In this document: positions 7,781 to 17,117 of the stretch, piece by piece
Layout: the number at the start of each line of letters is the position of its first letter
Numbering within the stretch: position 1 is the stretch's first letter
NCBI GenBank assembly: GCA_036744795.1
Contig: DAIOHK010000001.1
Coordinates: forward strand, 62,001 to 126,000
Direction of reading: 5' to 3'
Length of the DNA: 64,000 nucleotides
Source of the DNA: UBA5486 sp036744795
GTDB taxonomy: Bacteria; Bacillota; UBA4882; UBA10575
Made by a program: the position numbers and the translations under genes
The notes under the pieces: model-generated
Told to the model about the DNA's origin: nothing
Database searches by the model: none
Seen by the model: the letters and a program-made list of their open reading frames with translations, nothing else

Positions 7781-7813
7781 TATACAATTCCTTAAAAGAG
7801 GGTTTTTTGCCCT

Positions 7814-8470
7814 CTATTCACTATTCAATTTCTCTATTACCTTCTCATCCAAACCTTCTTCCTGGACTTGCTCCCCCTCTACTGGCGATACTATTCCCCG
7901 GGGTTCATCAGAATACATCTCCTCAAATTCAACATTCCCTCCTAAATCCTGTGGAGACTCGGATGTACCATACCGGGCTACAGCCTGCCAAGCATCTTCC
8001 CCATCAAATGCTACCTTATCTTCATCATCGGTAAAAGTACGGGCAAAGGGATTAGCAAGAACCTCTTCTTCTATCGGACGTTTCCCGATTTTATCCCCTT
8101 CTGCCTCCACATGCTGCTGGCACTCGATACAAGTTAAAGTTTGAGGAAGCGCTTCCAGTCGCTTAAGATTAATGGGACGTCCACAAACTAAACAGATACC
8201 ATATTTACCCTCTTCAAGACGTTCCAAAGCCTCATTAATTGCTAAATATTTAACTTTCTTGGCATTTTGAATTCCTAAATCCTTCTCACGTTCAAAAGTT
8301 TCTGAACCTAGATCTGCCGGATGATTATCATAAGCAGACAATTCACTTATAGAATTAGTGAGACTTTCCTCACCTACAACCTCCTGAGCTCCATTTAACT
8401 CCTGACTAAGTTCCATTTGTTCCTGTTGTAGTCTTTTTTTCAACCGTCGTATAGTTTTTTTATCTAGCAT
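7814..8470 (-). CDS. TraR/DksA C4-type zinc finger protein, YteA-like
   Basis: This 218-residue protein has an N-terminal coiled-coil (LKKRLQQEQMELSQEL) and a C4 zinc finger CLVCGRPINLKRLEALPQTLTCIEC at about residues 106-130. The segment YDNHPADLGSETFEREKDLGI is typical of the Firmicutes YteA/YocK subgroup. DksA-fold proteins act in the RNA polymerase secondary channel in proteobacteria. YteA relatives are linked to sporulation but their role is not settled. The gene lies 22 bp after the DUF5665 gene, probably in one transcript. Confidence 0.85.
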   Translation of the reverse strand: MLDKKTIRRLKKRLQQEQMELSQELNGAQEVVGEESLTNSISELSAYDNHPADLGSETFEREKDLGIQNAKKVKYLAINEALERLEEGKYGICLVCGRPINLKRLEALPQTLTCIECQQHVEAEGDKIGKRPIEEEVLANPFARTFTDDEDKVAFDGEDAWQAVARYGTSESPQDLGGNVEFEEMYSDEPRGIVSPVEGEQVQEEGLDEKVIEKLNSE

Positions 8471-8492
8471 TTAAGTACCATCCTTTTTGTTA

Positions 8493-8813
8493 TTAACGAG
8501 GGAGTGTCGATAGCTCCTCTTCTACAAGTCGGACAATTCTCGCAATAAAGTTACTAATCACTGGTAGATTTAAATTGGCGATCTTTGTCAATAGAGATAT
8601 AAAAATCGCCGTAATTAAAGTAAGACCAATTGCAATACCAAAACCTCTAGCCAAACCTGCCATAAAATTTAAATATACTAGCCGAAATGGTTTAGCAAGA
8701 ATATCCACCATCCCCTCAATATTGTATTTCATTAATATTTTGTTTAAAATTAATAACTGATCAATTAATTTATTTTGCACATTCCCCCGTCTAACTTTCT
8801 TCCGGCGCTGCAA
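8493..8813 (-). CDS. DUF5665 family membrane protein
   Basis: A 106-residue protein with one clear hydrophobic helix (FGIAIGLTLITAIFISLLTKIA, about residues 59-80). A basic N-terminus (MQRRKKVRR) precedes it, and FRLVYLNFMAGLARG leads into the helix. This pattern matches DUF5665 as I know it from spore formers. The function is unknown. It lies directly upstream of the DksA/YteA gene on the same strand. Confidence 0.7.
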   Translation of the reverse strand: MQRRKKVRRGNVQNKLIDQLLILNKILMKYNIEGMVDILAKPFRLVYLNFMAGLARGFGIAIGLTLITAIFISLLTKIANLNLPVISNFIARIVRLVEEELSTLPR

Positions 8814-8935
8814 TCTATCACCCCAAGTTAATTTTGCCCTTCTTTGCTTGAACTTTAAAAGCGGAAAAGGATGGTTTTATTTTATACTTAATTTTTGTGG
8901 GTAAATCTTAATCAATCAATTATACAAATCCTTAA

Positions 8936-9940
8936 TTAGGATAAAAGATCCTTATAGGCCTGATAGGTATGTTTCGCTACTTGATCCCAGGTATAGTTAA
9001 CCAGGATATGTTCTCTGAGCCCGTAAGGCGGAGCTGAAAATAAAGCCTTTTTTAATGCCTCTTTAATGGATCTTGTTGAATCTGGCGAACAGTACCAGGC
9101 CATCCCCTCCAAGTATTCCCTAGTTGTTCCCCGGTCAGTGGTCACTAGTTTACAACCAGCCAAGCCGGCTTCCAGGTTTACCAAACCAGGAGTCTCATAC
9201 CAACTTGCTAAGGCGTGCACTCCACAAGCTGCATAAGCTGAGGAAATCCAGGTCGGAGTAAGAGGACCTAAAAACCTCACATTTCCTTCTCCTTCTTGCC
9301 GACATTCCTGATAGTATTGGTAATCATTAATCGGACCAATTAATACCACTTTTTGATTTATTTCTCGGGCAGCTTTTATTAATGTTTTTTGATTTTTTCG
9401 CCGGCAGATCCGACCTACACAGAGAATAAAGTCCTTAGTTTCATATTTTTTTATAAATTTTTCCGGTTTGGCATAATAAAAGATTGGATCCACACCATTA
9501 GGAATTATCCGATATGGGGTTACAAGATTATATTGCTCTGCTAATAATTGATGTTCCATCTCCCCATTTGGCAAGATGATATCTACCCCATCAAGCACCG
9601 CTTGTCGAAAATTGTTGGTCTTTGCCCACCAGGAAAGAAAATGCTCTTTTCTTTCTGAATCTATATTGATTAAAAATTCTCTTGGATCCCAATAAACTGG
9701 AGAGAGTACAATTGGTATCCCATATTTTTTGGCCCGAAGATAATACTGATAGGTCTCTTCAATCGGGATAATATTAAACAGATGGACCAGATCATAACCA
9801 GAAAAATCCGAGACTTGCTGGATCTTTACATCCACTTCTAAACCCAATTGTACTAAGGCTTCCTTGGTTTTATTCATCTGAACACTATCCCCTGCTAACA
9901 TCTTTAGGGTAGAAGATCGGTTTTGCATTAGCACCCTCAT
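8936..9940 (-). CDS. Glycosyltransferase family 4-like protein
   Basis: A GT-B fold enzyme of 334 residues that probably transfers a nucleotide-activated sugar. The C-terminal half has the usual GT4 features: FILCVGRICRRKNQKTLIKAA, VRFLGPLT, and the nucleotide-sugar EX7E motif in YETPGLVNLEAGLAG, then TTDRGTTREYL. The N-terminal half (DLVHLFNIIPIEETYQYYLRAKKYGIPIVLSPVYWDP) fits an acceptor domain. Its ATG directly follows the stop of the 669-residue beta-repeat gene, so the two are translationally coupled. It may decorate a spore-surface component, but that is inferred from position only. Confidence 0.85.
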   Translation of the reverse strand: MRVLMQNRSSTLKMLAGDSVQMNKTKEALVQLGLEVDVKIQQVSDFSGYDLVHLFNIIPIEETYQYYLRAKKYGIPIVLSPVYWDPREFLINIDSERKEHFLSWWAKTNNFRQAVLDGVDIILPNGEMEHQLLAEQYNLVTPYRIIPNGVDPIFYYAKPEKFIKKYETKDFILCVGRICRRKNQKTLIKAAREINQKVVLIGPINDYQYYQECRQEGEGNVRFLGPLTPTWISSAYAACGVHALASWYETPGLVNLEAGLAGCKLVTTDRGTTREYLEGMAWYCSPDSTRSIKEALKKALFSAPPYGLREHILVNYTWDQVAKHTYQAYKDLLS

Positions 9941-11950
9941 TTAATTCACCTCCTTAAAATCGGTTTCTATTGAAAAGGATTGCAAATCTACGGTTGTCTC
10001 ACACCAAACTCCTCCTTCTTCCCAATTCCAGTTCGTAAGCAAACTACAACTTCCATCGGTTAGTACCGGAATAATAATCTTGTTTTTTTGCTCGTCTCCT
10101 GGCAAATTAACCCAGAAGTCTTTTTTGATCCTGTGATAATAAAGACGGCCATCAAGGCCAGAATAAAAAAGATCACCTAAAACCCAACCTTCTAGCAGAA
10201 AATAATTTTCCATTTTAACCTTACGAAAATCTGCTAAAAAATAATTAACCTGTAATACTTCTCCTGGAGAAGTTGGAAGTTTTTCTTCCCATTTCACGAT
10301 AAAGCTTTTTGCTTCGGGAATAACCTCCTTTGGAAAAGCAGTTGTTTTAGCCAATTCCACTTCTCGTGCAACTTGCTGAAATATGATTAAATTACCACTC
10401 ACTAGAAGTTGCAAAAAAAGTTCCCCTTGCCTATTTTCCTTTAATTCCATCTGTTTACATTTAATTTGTACCAATCCTGAATACTCTCGTTGCGAAAACG
10501 GAGAATTCTGAAACCAGCGGAGCAAAGGATTAATTTCTACTGCTTTAACCTTTTTCTCTTTATTCTTATACTCCCACATAATAATGGGCTCCGCTTTAAT
10601 CAAGATTACACCTTTCTCCGGATCACCTTCCGCTTTCCCATCCACCCAAAACAAGCCGATACTTTCCCCGAAATCTCCAGGCTTATTAATAGGGATCTCT
10701 ACATAATACTCAACCGGTTCTTGAGTAATGATTTTTTCTAATAAAATTGTTTTAATTAATCCAGTAGTAGTCGGTGGCGGAAAAGTAACTTCCTTACGCC
10801 TTAGTGTTGTTAATATATAATCTATCTCTAAAAATAACCTGAGTTCTTGATCAATAGCTTTTATAGTTTTTACCCGTATAGCATCAACTGTCACTTTAAA
10901 CTCGTTTTCTTGAGGTATTGGTTCTTCTAACCACTTTCCAATTGAAATTTTCTGTTGATACCATTTTTCTTTATTCTCCCGGTCAATATAGAAAATCTCT
11001 AATTCGAGGCAACCTGAGAGTAATAGCCCTTTTCTTTTAGGGATTGCAGTAATTTGAAGATCATGTGGAATGATTTCTTCAATAACTTTTGCTTCTTCTT
11101 CCAATTTTAACTGTATTTCTTCCGAGAGCAGTCTTTTTTTTCGGTTGAGCAGTTCCCGTAAAAAAAACGTCTCTTTTCCCAAAGATGGAGATACCATTAC
11201 CTGTAGAGGCTTTTCTTCTATTAAACACCATTCAATCTCTATTAAAACCAAAACTCTTCTTCCCTCCAAAAGAGTTACCCGATTAATCAAAGCCTTCCCT
11301 TCGATCCGGGTTTTAGGAAGAGTTTTTTCTGGTATTAGTAGTGAAAGAGCATAAGTTTGACTTTTTTTCTCCCCATAGATAAATAAGAGCTCTCCACGAA
11401 AATTAATACCCTGAGGGATTATACGTAATTCCTGTTTAGAAAGGAAAGCTTCTAATTCTTTTTCTGCATTAACCTCAAGATCCGATAAAAAGAAATATCG
11501 CGTTTCCAAATGCTTTCCCTTATGATATGGACAATGTCCAAAAATTTCTAAAGATGTACCCGGTAAAAACTCTTGATTAATGATTACTTTTTTCCTTTGC
11601 CAGGCCGATACCAAAAGTGAAATACCTTGTTCTAAATAAGATTCCAGCCCAACGTTTCCAATTACTATATGATTGGAATATGGTCTGATAAAAAGTGGTT
11701 GGAAGCGGATTACCTCTGGATTCAGTGGAACGCTTTCCTGGTACTGAAAACTATCTTTTCTTACGATTACTTCTCCTTCCAAAGTAATGCAGAGTATACT
11801 TCTTTCAATTTCTACCCTTAATTGAAAGCGATCTTCTTCCCAGATAATAGAGAGATCTTTAATAGCCAGGTCAATCCGGTTAACCCTTTCGCCAGATCGC
11901 CAGGGGACTCTAATCTGAAATTTGCAGTATCTTTCCCACCGTTCGACCAT
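9941..11950 (-). CDS. Large beta-rich protein, divergent SPOCS/DUF3794-like
   Basis: I do not recognise this 669-residue protein with certainty. It has no signal peptide or membrane helix and is rich in alternating hydrophobic/charged strands. Several segments look like degenerate versions of the repeat in the neighbouring SPOCS proteins (for example VTLLEGRRVLVLIEIEWCLIEEKPL near 225, LEIFYIDRENKEKWYQQKISIGKW near 335, and LFYSGLDGRLYYHRIKKDFWVNLPG near 600). These have a strand, a middle FYID/LYYHR segment and a following strand set. I infer about four to five diverged domains. It is followed without a gap by the glycosyltransferase and preceded by two clear SPOCS genes. Confidence 0.5.
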   Translation of the reverse strand: MVERWERYCKFQIRVPWRSGERVNRIDLAIKDLSIIWEEDRFQLRVEIERSILCITLEGEVIVRKDSFQYQESVPLNPEVIRFQPLFIRPYSNHIVIGNVGLESYLEQGISLLVSAWQRKKVIINQEFLPGTSLEIFGHCPYHKGKHLETRYFFLSDLEVNAEKELEAFLSKQELRIIPQGINFRGELLFIYGEKKSQTYALSLLIPEKTLPKTRIEGKALINRVTLLEGRRVLVLIEIEWCLIEEKPLQVMVSPSLGKETFFLRELLNRKKRLLSEEIQLKLEEEAKVIEEIIPHDLQITAIPKRKGLLLSGCLELEIFYIDRENKEKWYQQKISIGKWLEEPIPQENEFKVTVDAIRVKTIKAIDQELRLFLEIDYILTTLRRKEVTFPPPTTTGLIKTILLEKIITQEPVEYYVEIPINKPGDFGESIGLFWVDGKAEGDPEKGVILIKAEPIIMWEYKNKEKKVKAVEINPLLRWFQNSPFSQREYSGLVQIKCKQMELKENRQGELFLQLLVSGNLIIFQQVAREVELAKTTAFPKEVIPEAKSFIVKWEEKLPTSPGEVLQVNYFLADFRKVKMENYFLLEGWVLGDLFYSGLDGRLYYHRIKKDFWVNLPGDEQKNKIIIPVLTDGSCSLLTNWNWEEGGVWCETTVDLQSFSIETDFKEVN

Positions 11951-12009
11951 TTAAGCCTGTCCCTCCCGATAAAGCTTCCCACTTTTTAATGTATATGTTA
12001 AACCACCAC

Positions 12010-12048
12010 AAAAAAAATACAGGCCGTTTAAAAAACAAGGCCTGTATT
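12010..12048 (-). terminator. Rho-independent terminator after the 602-residue SPOCS gene
   Basis: On the minus strand, AATACAGGCC and GGCCTGTATT form a 10-bp stem followed by a run of T residues. It separates this gene from the downstream 669-residue gene, which must therefore have its own promoter or rely on read-through. Confidence 0.8.
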
Positions 12049-12063
12049 CCGGGGGAGAGTTCT

Positions 12064-13872
12064 CTAGAAGTAGTATGGTCCATACGGAGCAGCTATTTGA
12101 ACCTGTAATTGTTGAGACTCTGTAACTTTGATAAAAAGCTCCACTATCACTTTTTGCCTGAGAGTTACTGGATCTAGCAACTCAAAGAGAACTGTTTCAA
12201 TAATCGGCTTAATCCGAACATCCATTCCCTGAACCGCTCCGGGAATATCCACAAACGTGCTGAAAGGAACATCCTCACTCTGATGAATTTCCAAATTGTT
12301 TTCATTAATAAAGAAGATCTGTTTGTGGACGATACCCTGGATAATTACTTTATCTTCGATTACTTCTGCCATTAGCCTTTCTACTTTAGCAATAATCTCC
12401 CGGATTTTAACTGCCGGCTGAGAAAGAATCACAGTATTCTCTACCAGCAATTGTTTAGTATCTTCGCCAACTACAGTATCAAGTTTTAATAGAGCACCAG
12501 GCCCCAAAACTACATTTATTTGTACACTTTCTGTAACTTTTACAAAAAACTCAATAACTACTTTCTGCAATAAGGTATCTTGATCAAGAAGTTCAAAGTG
12601 AATAAATTCAATTATTGGTTCAACTACAACATCCATTCCAGGACTGGCTCCGGGTACATCAAGGAATGTACTGAATTCAACATCCTCTGCCTGATGATAT
12701 TCGATATTATCCAATCCGATAAAGAAGATTTGTTTATGCAAAATCCCTTGGATTATAACTTTGTCTTCGATCACTTCAATCGTTAAATCCCGAATTTCCG
12801 CAGTAATATCATCAATTTTAATCGCCGAAATATCAAGAGCAACTGTACTTTCGATTAATTCTTGTTTGGTATCTTCTCCAATTACTTGATCCAAGCGAAC
12901 GAGTGGGCCTGGACCTTCTACCACATTAAGCTGGTTGGATTCAGTGATTTTAACAAAAAATTCAATAACAACCTTTTGATGAAGTAATGTAGGTGTAATT
13001 AAAGTAAAGAGAATGGTTTCGATTATTGGATGTACCTGAACATTCATTCCTGGTTCTGCTCCAAAGATATCGATGAAAGTACTAAAGGGTACATTTTCGG
13101 CTTGATGATGAACAACATTATCTTCACCGACAAAAAAGATCTGTTTGTGGAGCACGCCTTGGATAATAATCTTATCTTGGATCAGTTCGGTAGTTAAATT
13201 CCGGATTTCAGCCGTTATATTTCTAATCTTAATTGCTGGCCTAGTCAGTGTCAGGTTTGTCTCCACCAGTAACTGCTTGGTTCCTTCACCTATTACCACT
13301 TCTGCCCGCACCAATGGATCCATTAAAATATCTCCTCCTTCCAAAAATCTTACAGGAGCTACTTCCACAGGACGGGGTTCCCTATGGGAAGCCGCTGATT
13401 CACTCTCCGAGAGCAAGAATATTTTTTTTTTACTACCGGCTGGAACTATTATAGGATCTTCTACATCGATAATAGTTTCCTCCGGACCTTCCACCACCTC
13501 ACTTTTAACTGAGTTTATTTTATTTTCTTCCGCTCTCGGTCCACCTTCATCCGGTTTTTTTTTCTGATAAAAGTTTTCCCGCACTACTTCAGTACAGTTT
13601 TCTTCTTCATTTTCCAACGGCTCTTGATAATTTAATGATCCGATAGTAAAAACAAGCTTTCTCCCCCAGTTATCCTCGGATTTTAAAGATTCTATCAATT
13701 TCAAAGGTTCCATTGGATCGGGTTTTTCGTTGTTTTCTAGTTTTTTAGCTGTTTCAGCTGTTTCATCCTCTATAATTGTAAAATACCGTTGATGAAGACG
13801 GAAAAACCAGATGGTGCAGAGGACGATTAGGACAATGGCAGTTAGAAAAGCAACTAACTGAACCAGCCCCAT
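12064..13872 (-). CDS. Membrane-anchored tandem SPOCS (DUF3794) protein, three repeats
   Basis: A 602-residue protein. Residues 4-24 form one hydrophobic helix, followed by a charged, low-complexity linker to about 180. Then come three ~137-residue repeats to the end. Each repeat contains the core V(I/V)IQG(I/V)xHKQIFF, then HQAE(D/N)VPFST, PGAxPGM(D/N)V, and QKV(V/I)xFFVKVTES. This matches the SPOCS domain known from SipL and other spore coat morphogenetic proteins. The protein ends in APYGPYYF. A cytoplasmic repeat array tethered to a mother-cell membrane or forespore outer membrane is plausible. A promoter-like element shared with the upstream paralogue lies at 13916-13951. Confidence 0.8.
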   Translation of the reverse strand: MGLVQLVAFLTAIVLIVLCTIWFFRLHQRYFTIIEDETAETAKKLENNEKPDPMEPLKLIESLKSEDNWGRKLVFTIGSLNYQEPLENEEENCTEVVRENFYQKKKPDEGGPRAEENKINSVKSEVVEGPEETIIDVEDPIIVPAGSKKKIFLLSESESAASHREPRPVEVAPVRFLEGGDILMDPLVRAEVVIGEGTKQLLVETNLTLTRPAIKIRNITAEIRNLTTELIQDKIIIQGVLHKQIFFVGEDNVVHHQAENVPFSTFIDIFGAEPGMNVQVHPIIETILFTLITPTLLHQKVVIEFFVKITESNQLNVVEGPGPLVRLDQVIGEDTKQELIESTVALDISAIKIDDITAEIRDLTIEVIEDKVIIQGILHKQIFFIGLDNIEYHQAEDVEFSTFLDVPGASPGMDVVVEPIIEFIHFELLDQDTLLQKVVIEFFVKVTESVQINVVLGPGALLKLDTVVGEDTKQLLVENTVILSQPAVKIREIIAKVERLMAEVIEDKVIIQGIVHKQIFFINENNLEIHQSEDVPFSTFVDIPGAVQGMDVRIKPIIETVLFELLDPVTLRQKVIVELFIKVTESQQLQVQIAAPYGPYYF

Positions 13873-13915
13873 GATACCGCCTCCTTCCCCAGATTACCTG
13901 CCCCCTGCTCCGTTG

Positions 13916-13951
13916 CTAATATAATATATGAATTCCGCCTTAATTGTGCTC
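13916..13951 (-). promoter_or_regulatory. Sporulation-sigma-like promoter of the 602-residue SPOCS gene
   Basis: The minus strand reads AGCAC, then 15 bases after GCAC, then CATATATTA followed by TATTAG, about 50-80 bp upstream of the start. CATA-type -10 boxes are typical of the mother-cell sigma factors (sigma-E/sigma-K). The same architecture occurs at 16419-16453 upstream of the 779-residue paralogue. Confidence 0.5.
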
Positions 13952-13964
13952 ATTTCTGATAATG

Positions 13965-13993
13965 AAAATGGGCCAAAACGGCCCATTTTTTTT
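13965..13993 (-). terminator. Terminator downstream of the 779-residue SPOCS gene
   Basis: AAAATGGGCC and GGCCCATTTT form a stem with a 5-base loop. T-rich sequence follows on both strands, so it may work in both directions. It lies 9 bp past the stop at 14002. Confidence 0.8.
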
Positions 13994-14001
13994 GTTTATT
14001 T

Positions 14002-16341
14002 TTATATAGGAGAAACCGTAAAAATCACATCCGTAACCACTTCAATGGGAACCGGATTAGGATTACCATCATCAACTACATCCAATAGAACTACAGCTTT
14101 TTCTACCCTTTCAATACCAGGGCCGGATACATCTGTTACCACAAAAAACTCTCTAACTTCCACTCCGGTTTCGGTTTGAATTGGAGCTCTGACCAAAACC
14201 TTCTGCGTCGTAATTCCTGGTCCGGTAACATCTGTTACGACCTGAAAAGGTTCAGGTGCAATACCTTCCCCTGTAACCTCCGCATTAATCACAATAATTT
14301 GTCTGAGGAAACGCCCATCCGGAGAGAGGGCAAAGGAAATGTTCTCAATCTCAACCGCAACAGTAAACGGAGTATCAGGAGTAAGACCCGGAACATTAAC
14401 TAGAATAGAGAAGGGAACCCTTTCTTCTACAGAGCGAACTATATCATCTATTCCTACAAAAAATACCTGTTTATTAACAAACCCATCAATTAATACTGCA
14501 TTATCAAATAGCACCCGTGCCCGGAGATCGGTGATTACTCCTTGGACTTCTTTAATTTTAATTGCTTGTTGGGGAAGTTCCACCACATTTTCTACAATTA
14601 TTTGTTGCCTTCCACTAATAACAGCAGCCGGTGGGATTACAACCTCGACAACAACATTACGTACCACTGGTATTACCGGAATTACCTCTCGGCGTTCCAC
14701 CAGAATCTGCCGGAATCCTTCACCAATTACTGTTTCCAATTTAAATAATGCAAACTCTCCTAGTACCAGTGGCAATTGAACAGTCTCAGTTACTACTGCA
14801 TTAATCAGAAGAATAACCTTTTGCCGGAGAGTGGTTTCATCTTCTAAATTGAATAAGATGGTTTCAATAACTGGTTTTATTTTTACATTTAACCCGGGAG
14901 CTGCGCCAGGTATATCTAAGAATAGGCTGAAATGTACATCTTCGGCCTGGTGAAATTCAATATTTTCAGTACTAATGTAAAATATTTGTTTATGAATAAC
15001 CCCTTGAACAATTACTTTATCCGGTATTACATGGGCAGTAATATTTTGAATTTGACCGATAATCTCACGGATCTTAAGAGCTGGACGTTCCAGAGTAAGT
15101 ACTGATTCTTTTAGTACCTGCTGTTGACCCTCACCAATTATCTGTTGAACTTTAAAGAGCTGACCTTGACCAACAGCCACGCGTTCTTGAATATCCTCTG
15201 TTGCTTTTACAAAGACTTCAATAACTACTTTTTGTCTTAATTCCGTTGGAGATAACAATTCAAAGAATATTCCCTCAATAAGAGGATGGACCTGTAAATC
15301 AACACCTGGAACTACTCCGGGAATATCAATAAAGAGACTAAAAGGAACATCTTCTGCTTGATGCCGGGCTAAATTTTCAAGATCGACAAAAAAGATCTGT
15401 TTATGGATAATACCTTGGATAATCACCTTATCAGGAATAACTTCTGCTTCAATATCCCGTAATTCTCCTCTAATCTCTTCAACTTTCAAAGCGGGTACAT
15501 TCAGAGTTTCTATAGTCTCTACCAGTTCCTGTTTAGTACCTTCCCCAACAACCCTAGGCAAAAGAAGTAACGGACCGGTTCCGAATTCCAGACCTACCTG
15601 CACAAACTGGGTTACTTTTACAAAAATCTCGAGGATAATTTTTTGAATCACAGATAAGCCATCTGTTGACAGACGAAATAGAATTTTTTCAATAATCGGT
15701 TGGACCTGAACATTCATTCCTGGTTCTGCTCCAGGAATATCGATAAAAGTACTAAACGGTAGATCCTCGAAAAAATGCCTGACTACCCCATCTGCTCCGA
15801 CAAAAAAGACTTGTTTATGAATAATTCCCTGAATTATTACCTTGTCCCTGATCACTTCAGCAGTAACATTTCTAATCTCGCCAACTATATTTCTGATTTT
15901 AATCGCTGGTACTGGAAGCTGATTAACTCTTACTACAGGATTTACCTGTGTTCTAGCTTCACCTACTGTTACTTCGGCGCCTTGAAGGTTCTTTACAACC
16001 CCTTGTCCTTGATCCGTGAGAAGCTCCCCACTCATTGGAGTATTTACTCTAATCTTTGTTACCTTAGGATTAAAATCAACATCTTTAGCTAAAACTACAT
16101 CATTTTCAATTACTCTGACCTGAACCCGATCAGGCATTACCAGATTATTGGGCTCATGAGGCTTAATAACCGAACTTTCCTTTGGTATTGTTACCTTCTT
16201 TTCAAGCTCTTTTTGATCTTTTATCGTTGCTTCTACTATTACTTCCTCTTCTTGAGTGACTATATCTACTTTTTCATTATTTTCCTTAATATCCTTAATA
16301 ACCTGTTTTTTCTCTTCCAGGTTTACATCATGATCCATCAA
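14002..16341 (-). CDS. Tandem SPOCS (DUF3794) protein, four repeats
   Basis: A 779-residue protein without a membrane helix. The first ~75 residues are highly charged (EEKKQVIKDIKENNEKVD). A linker follows, then three well-conserved repeats of the HKQIFF / PFSxFIDIPG / QKV(I/V)xxxFVKVT type between about residues 125 and 540. A fourth, more divergent repeat (about 575-690, VNKQVFFVGIDD...VPFSILVNVPGL) comes next. The C-terminal ~85 residues are built on repeated EVVTDV and VTDVTGPGI units. It is a paralogue of the downstream 602-residue protein but cytosolic, so the two could assemble together. An AAAGGAGG SD precedes the ATG. Confidence 0.8.
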   Translation of the reverse strand: MMDHDVNLEEKKQVIKDIKENNEKVDIVTQEEEVIVEATIKDQKELEKKVTIPKESSVIKPHEPNNLVMPDRVQVRVIENDVVLAKDVDFNPKVTKIRVNTPMSGELLTDQGQGVVKNLQGAEVTVGEARTQVNPVVRVNQLPVPAIKIRNIVGEIRNVTAEVIRDKVIIQGIIHKQVFFVGADGVVRHFFEDLPFSTFIDIPGAEPGMNVQVQPIIEKILFRLSTDGLSVIQKIILEIFVKVTQFVQVGLEFGTGPLLLLPRVVGEGTKQELVETIETLNVPALKVEEIRGELRDIEAEVIPDKVIIQGIIHKQIFFVDLENLARHQAEDVPFSLFIDIPGVVPGVDLQVHPLIEGIFFELLSPTELRQKVVIEVFVKATEDIQERVAVGQGQLFKVQQIIGEGQQQVLKESVLTLERPALKIREIIGQIQNITAHVIPDKVIVQGVIHKQIFYISTENIEFHQAEDVHFSLFLDIPGAAPGLNVKIKPVIETILFNLEDETTLRQKVILLINAVVTETVQLPLVLGEFALFKLETVIGEGFRQILVERREVIPVIPVVRNVVVEVVIPPAAVISGRQQIIVENVVELPQQAIKIKEVQGVITDLRARVLFDNAVLIDGFVNKQVFFVGIDDIVRSVEERVPFSILVNVPGLTPDTPFTVAVEIENISFALSPDGRFLRQIIVINAEVTGEGIAPEPFQVVTDVTGPGITTQKVLVRAPIQTETGVEVREFFVVTDVSGPGIERVEKAVVLLDVVDDGNPNPVPIEVVTDVIFTVSPI

Positions 16342-16397
16342 TTTATTGCCTCCTTTCTCCGACCTAATCCCTACCTTAAGCTGGAAACAACCGCACC

Positions 16398-16453
16398 GTC
16401 CTGGATGGACATCCAGGACTAGTACAGTATATGCTGGTCCCCTTGCAGGTGCT
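16398..16453 (-). promoter_or_regulatory. Promoter-like element and 5' hairpin before the 779-residue SPOCS gene
   Basis: On the minus strand AGCAC, 15 bases after GCAC, then CATATACTG mirrors the element at 13916-13951, down to the following TACTAG/TATTAG. Just downstream, GTCCTGGAT and ATCCAGGAC (16398-16419) form a perfect 9-bp hairpin that would sit near the 5' end of the transcript. Confidence 0.45.
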
Positions 16454-16486
16454 TATGGTCTTTAGGAAAAAGAAAACAAGCTTGAC

Positions 16487-16518
16487 AAAAAAACACCGCC
16501 TAACTTATAAAGCGGTGT
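16487..16518 (-). terminator. Terminator after the 129-residue hypothetical gene
   Basis: ACACCGC and GCGGTGT form a 7-bp stem, followed on the minus strand by seven or more T residues. Confidence 0.75.
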
Positions 16519-16548
16519 CAGTAATGATTATATTTTTATAATCTGCTC

Positions 16549-16938
16549 TTAAATTAACTGATATTCGCAACCAAAAGCGGAATCATCAGCTATATCCTTA
16601 GATTTTACTTTATTCTCCCTCATTCTTTTCAATTCTTCGGGAGAGATGCCGATAATTTGGAAAAACAGTTCAATAGCCTGTTTTAAGCCTTGCTGTTCTC
16701 CTGTTTCTTTAGTCTCTTGAAGACCTTCATAGGTATCAAAAGCACAAACGCACGCTTTCTCCGAGCCGGAACTCTCAATCAGATTAATTAATCTGTTATA
16801 GACAGTTCGACGTGCTTCTGCGTGCGTTTTCCAGTAGACTGGGTCTGGCGTTAATTCACTTGCTAAAAGATCCTGTTTAGCCAAGCTTTTAAACCGCTTT
16901 AAAGCTCGTAAGAGATCTTCACCATCAACCTGAACCAT
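16549..16938 (-). CDS. Hypothetical protein, 129 residues
   Basis: Not recognised. It is a soluble, mainly helical protein with no membrane segment. The C-terminal part (LQETKETGEQQGLKQAIELFFQIIGISPEELKRMRENK) resembles the tail seen after Rpn/YhgA-type PD-(D/E)XK transposase-like proteins. The nuclease core itself is not present, so at most this is a distant or truncated relative. It has its own terminator and stands alone between the SPOCS genes and a small hypothetical. Confidence 0.6.
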   Translation of the reverse strand: MVQVDGEDLLRALKRFKSLAKQDLLASELTPDPVYWKTHAEARRTVYNRLINLIESSGSEKACVCAFDTYEGLQETKETGEQQGLKQAIELFFQIIGISPEELKRMRENKVKSKDIADDSAFGCEYQLI

Positions 16939-17117
16939 GGCACATTCCCCCTTTGTTTTTATTAAACCTTAATATTCTTTTCCTCCTTTCCCTTTCCTTC
17001 TTTTTTTATCTGTATTATTTATGCTTACTTCCTGTAGTTGCGCAAGTAATTAAAATCAAAATCGATGAATCGGCAAGTTATTCATACTAGCATAATATAT
17101 AGTGTTAAACTTCAATT

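Noticed and set aside
7565..8034. Plus-strand frames in the gap after the M28 peptidase
   Set aside because: The first translates the hairpin repeats. The second runs antisense to the DksA/YteA gene.
12580..15775. Several plus-strand frames inside the SPOCS genes
   Set aside because: Codon shadows of the repeats on the opposite strand, without ribosome sites.
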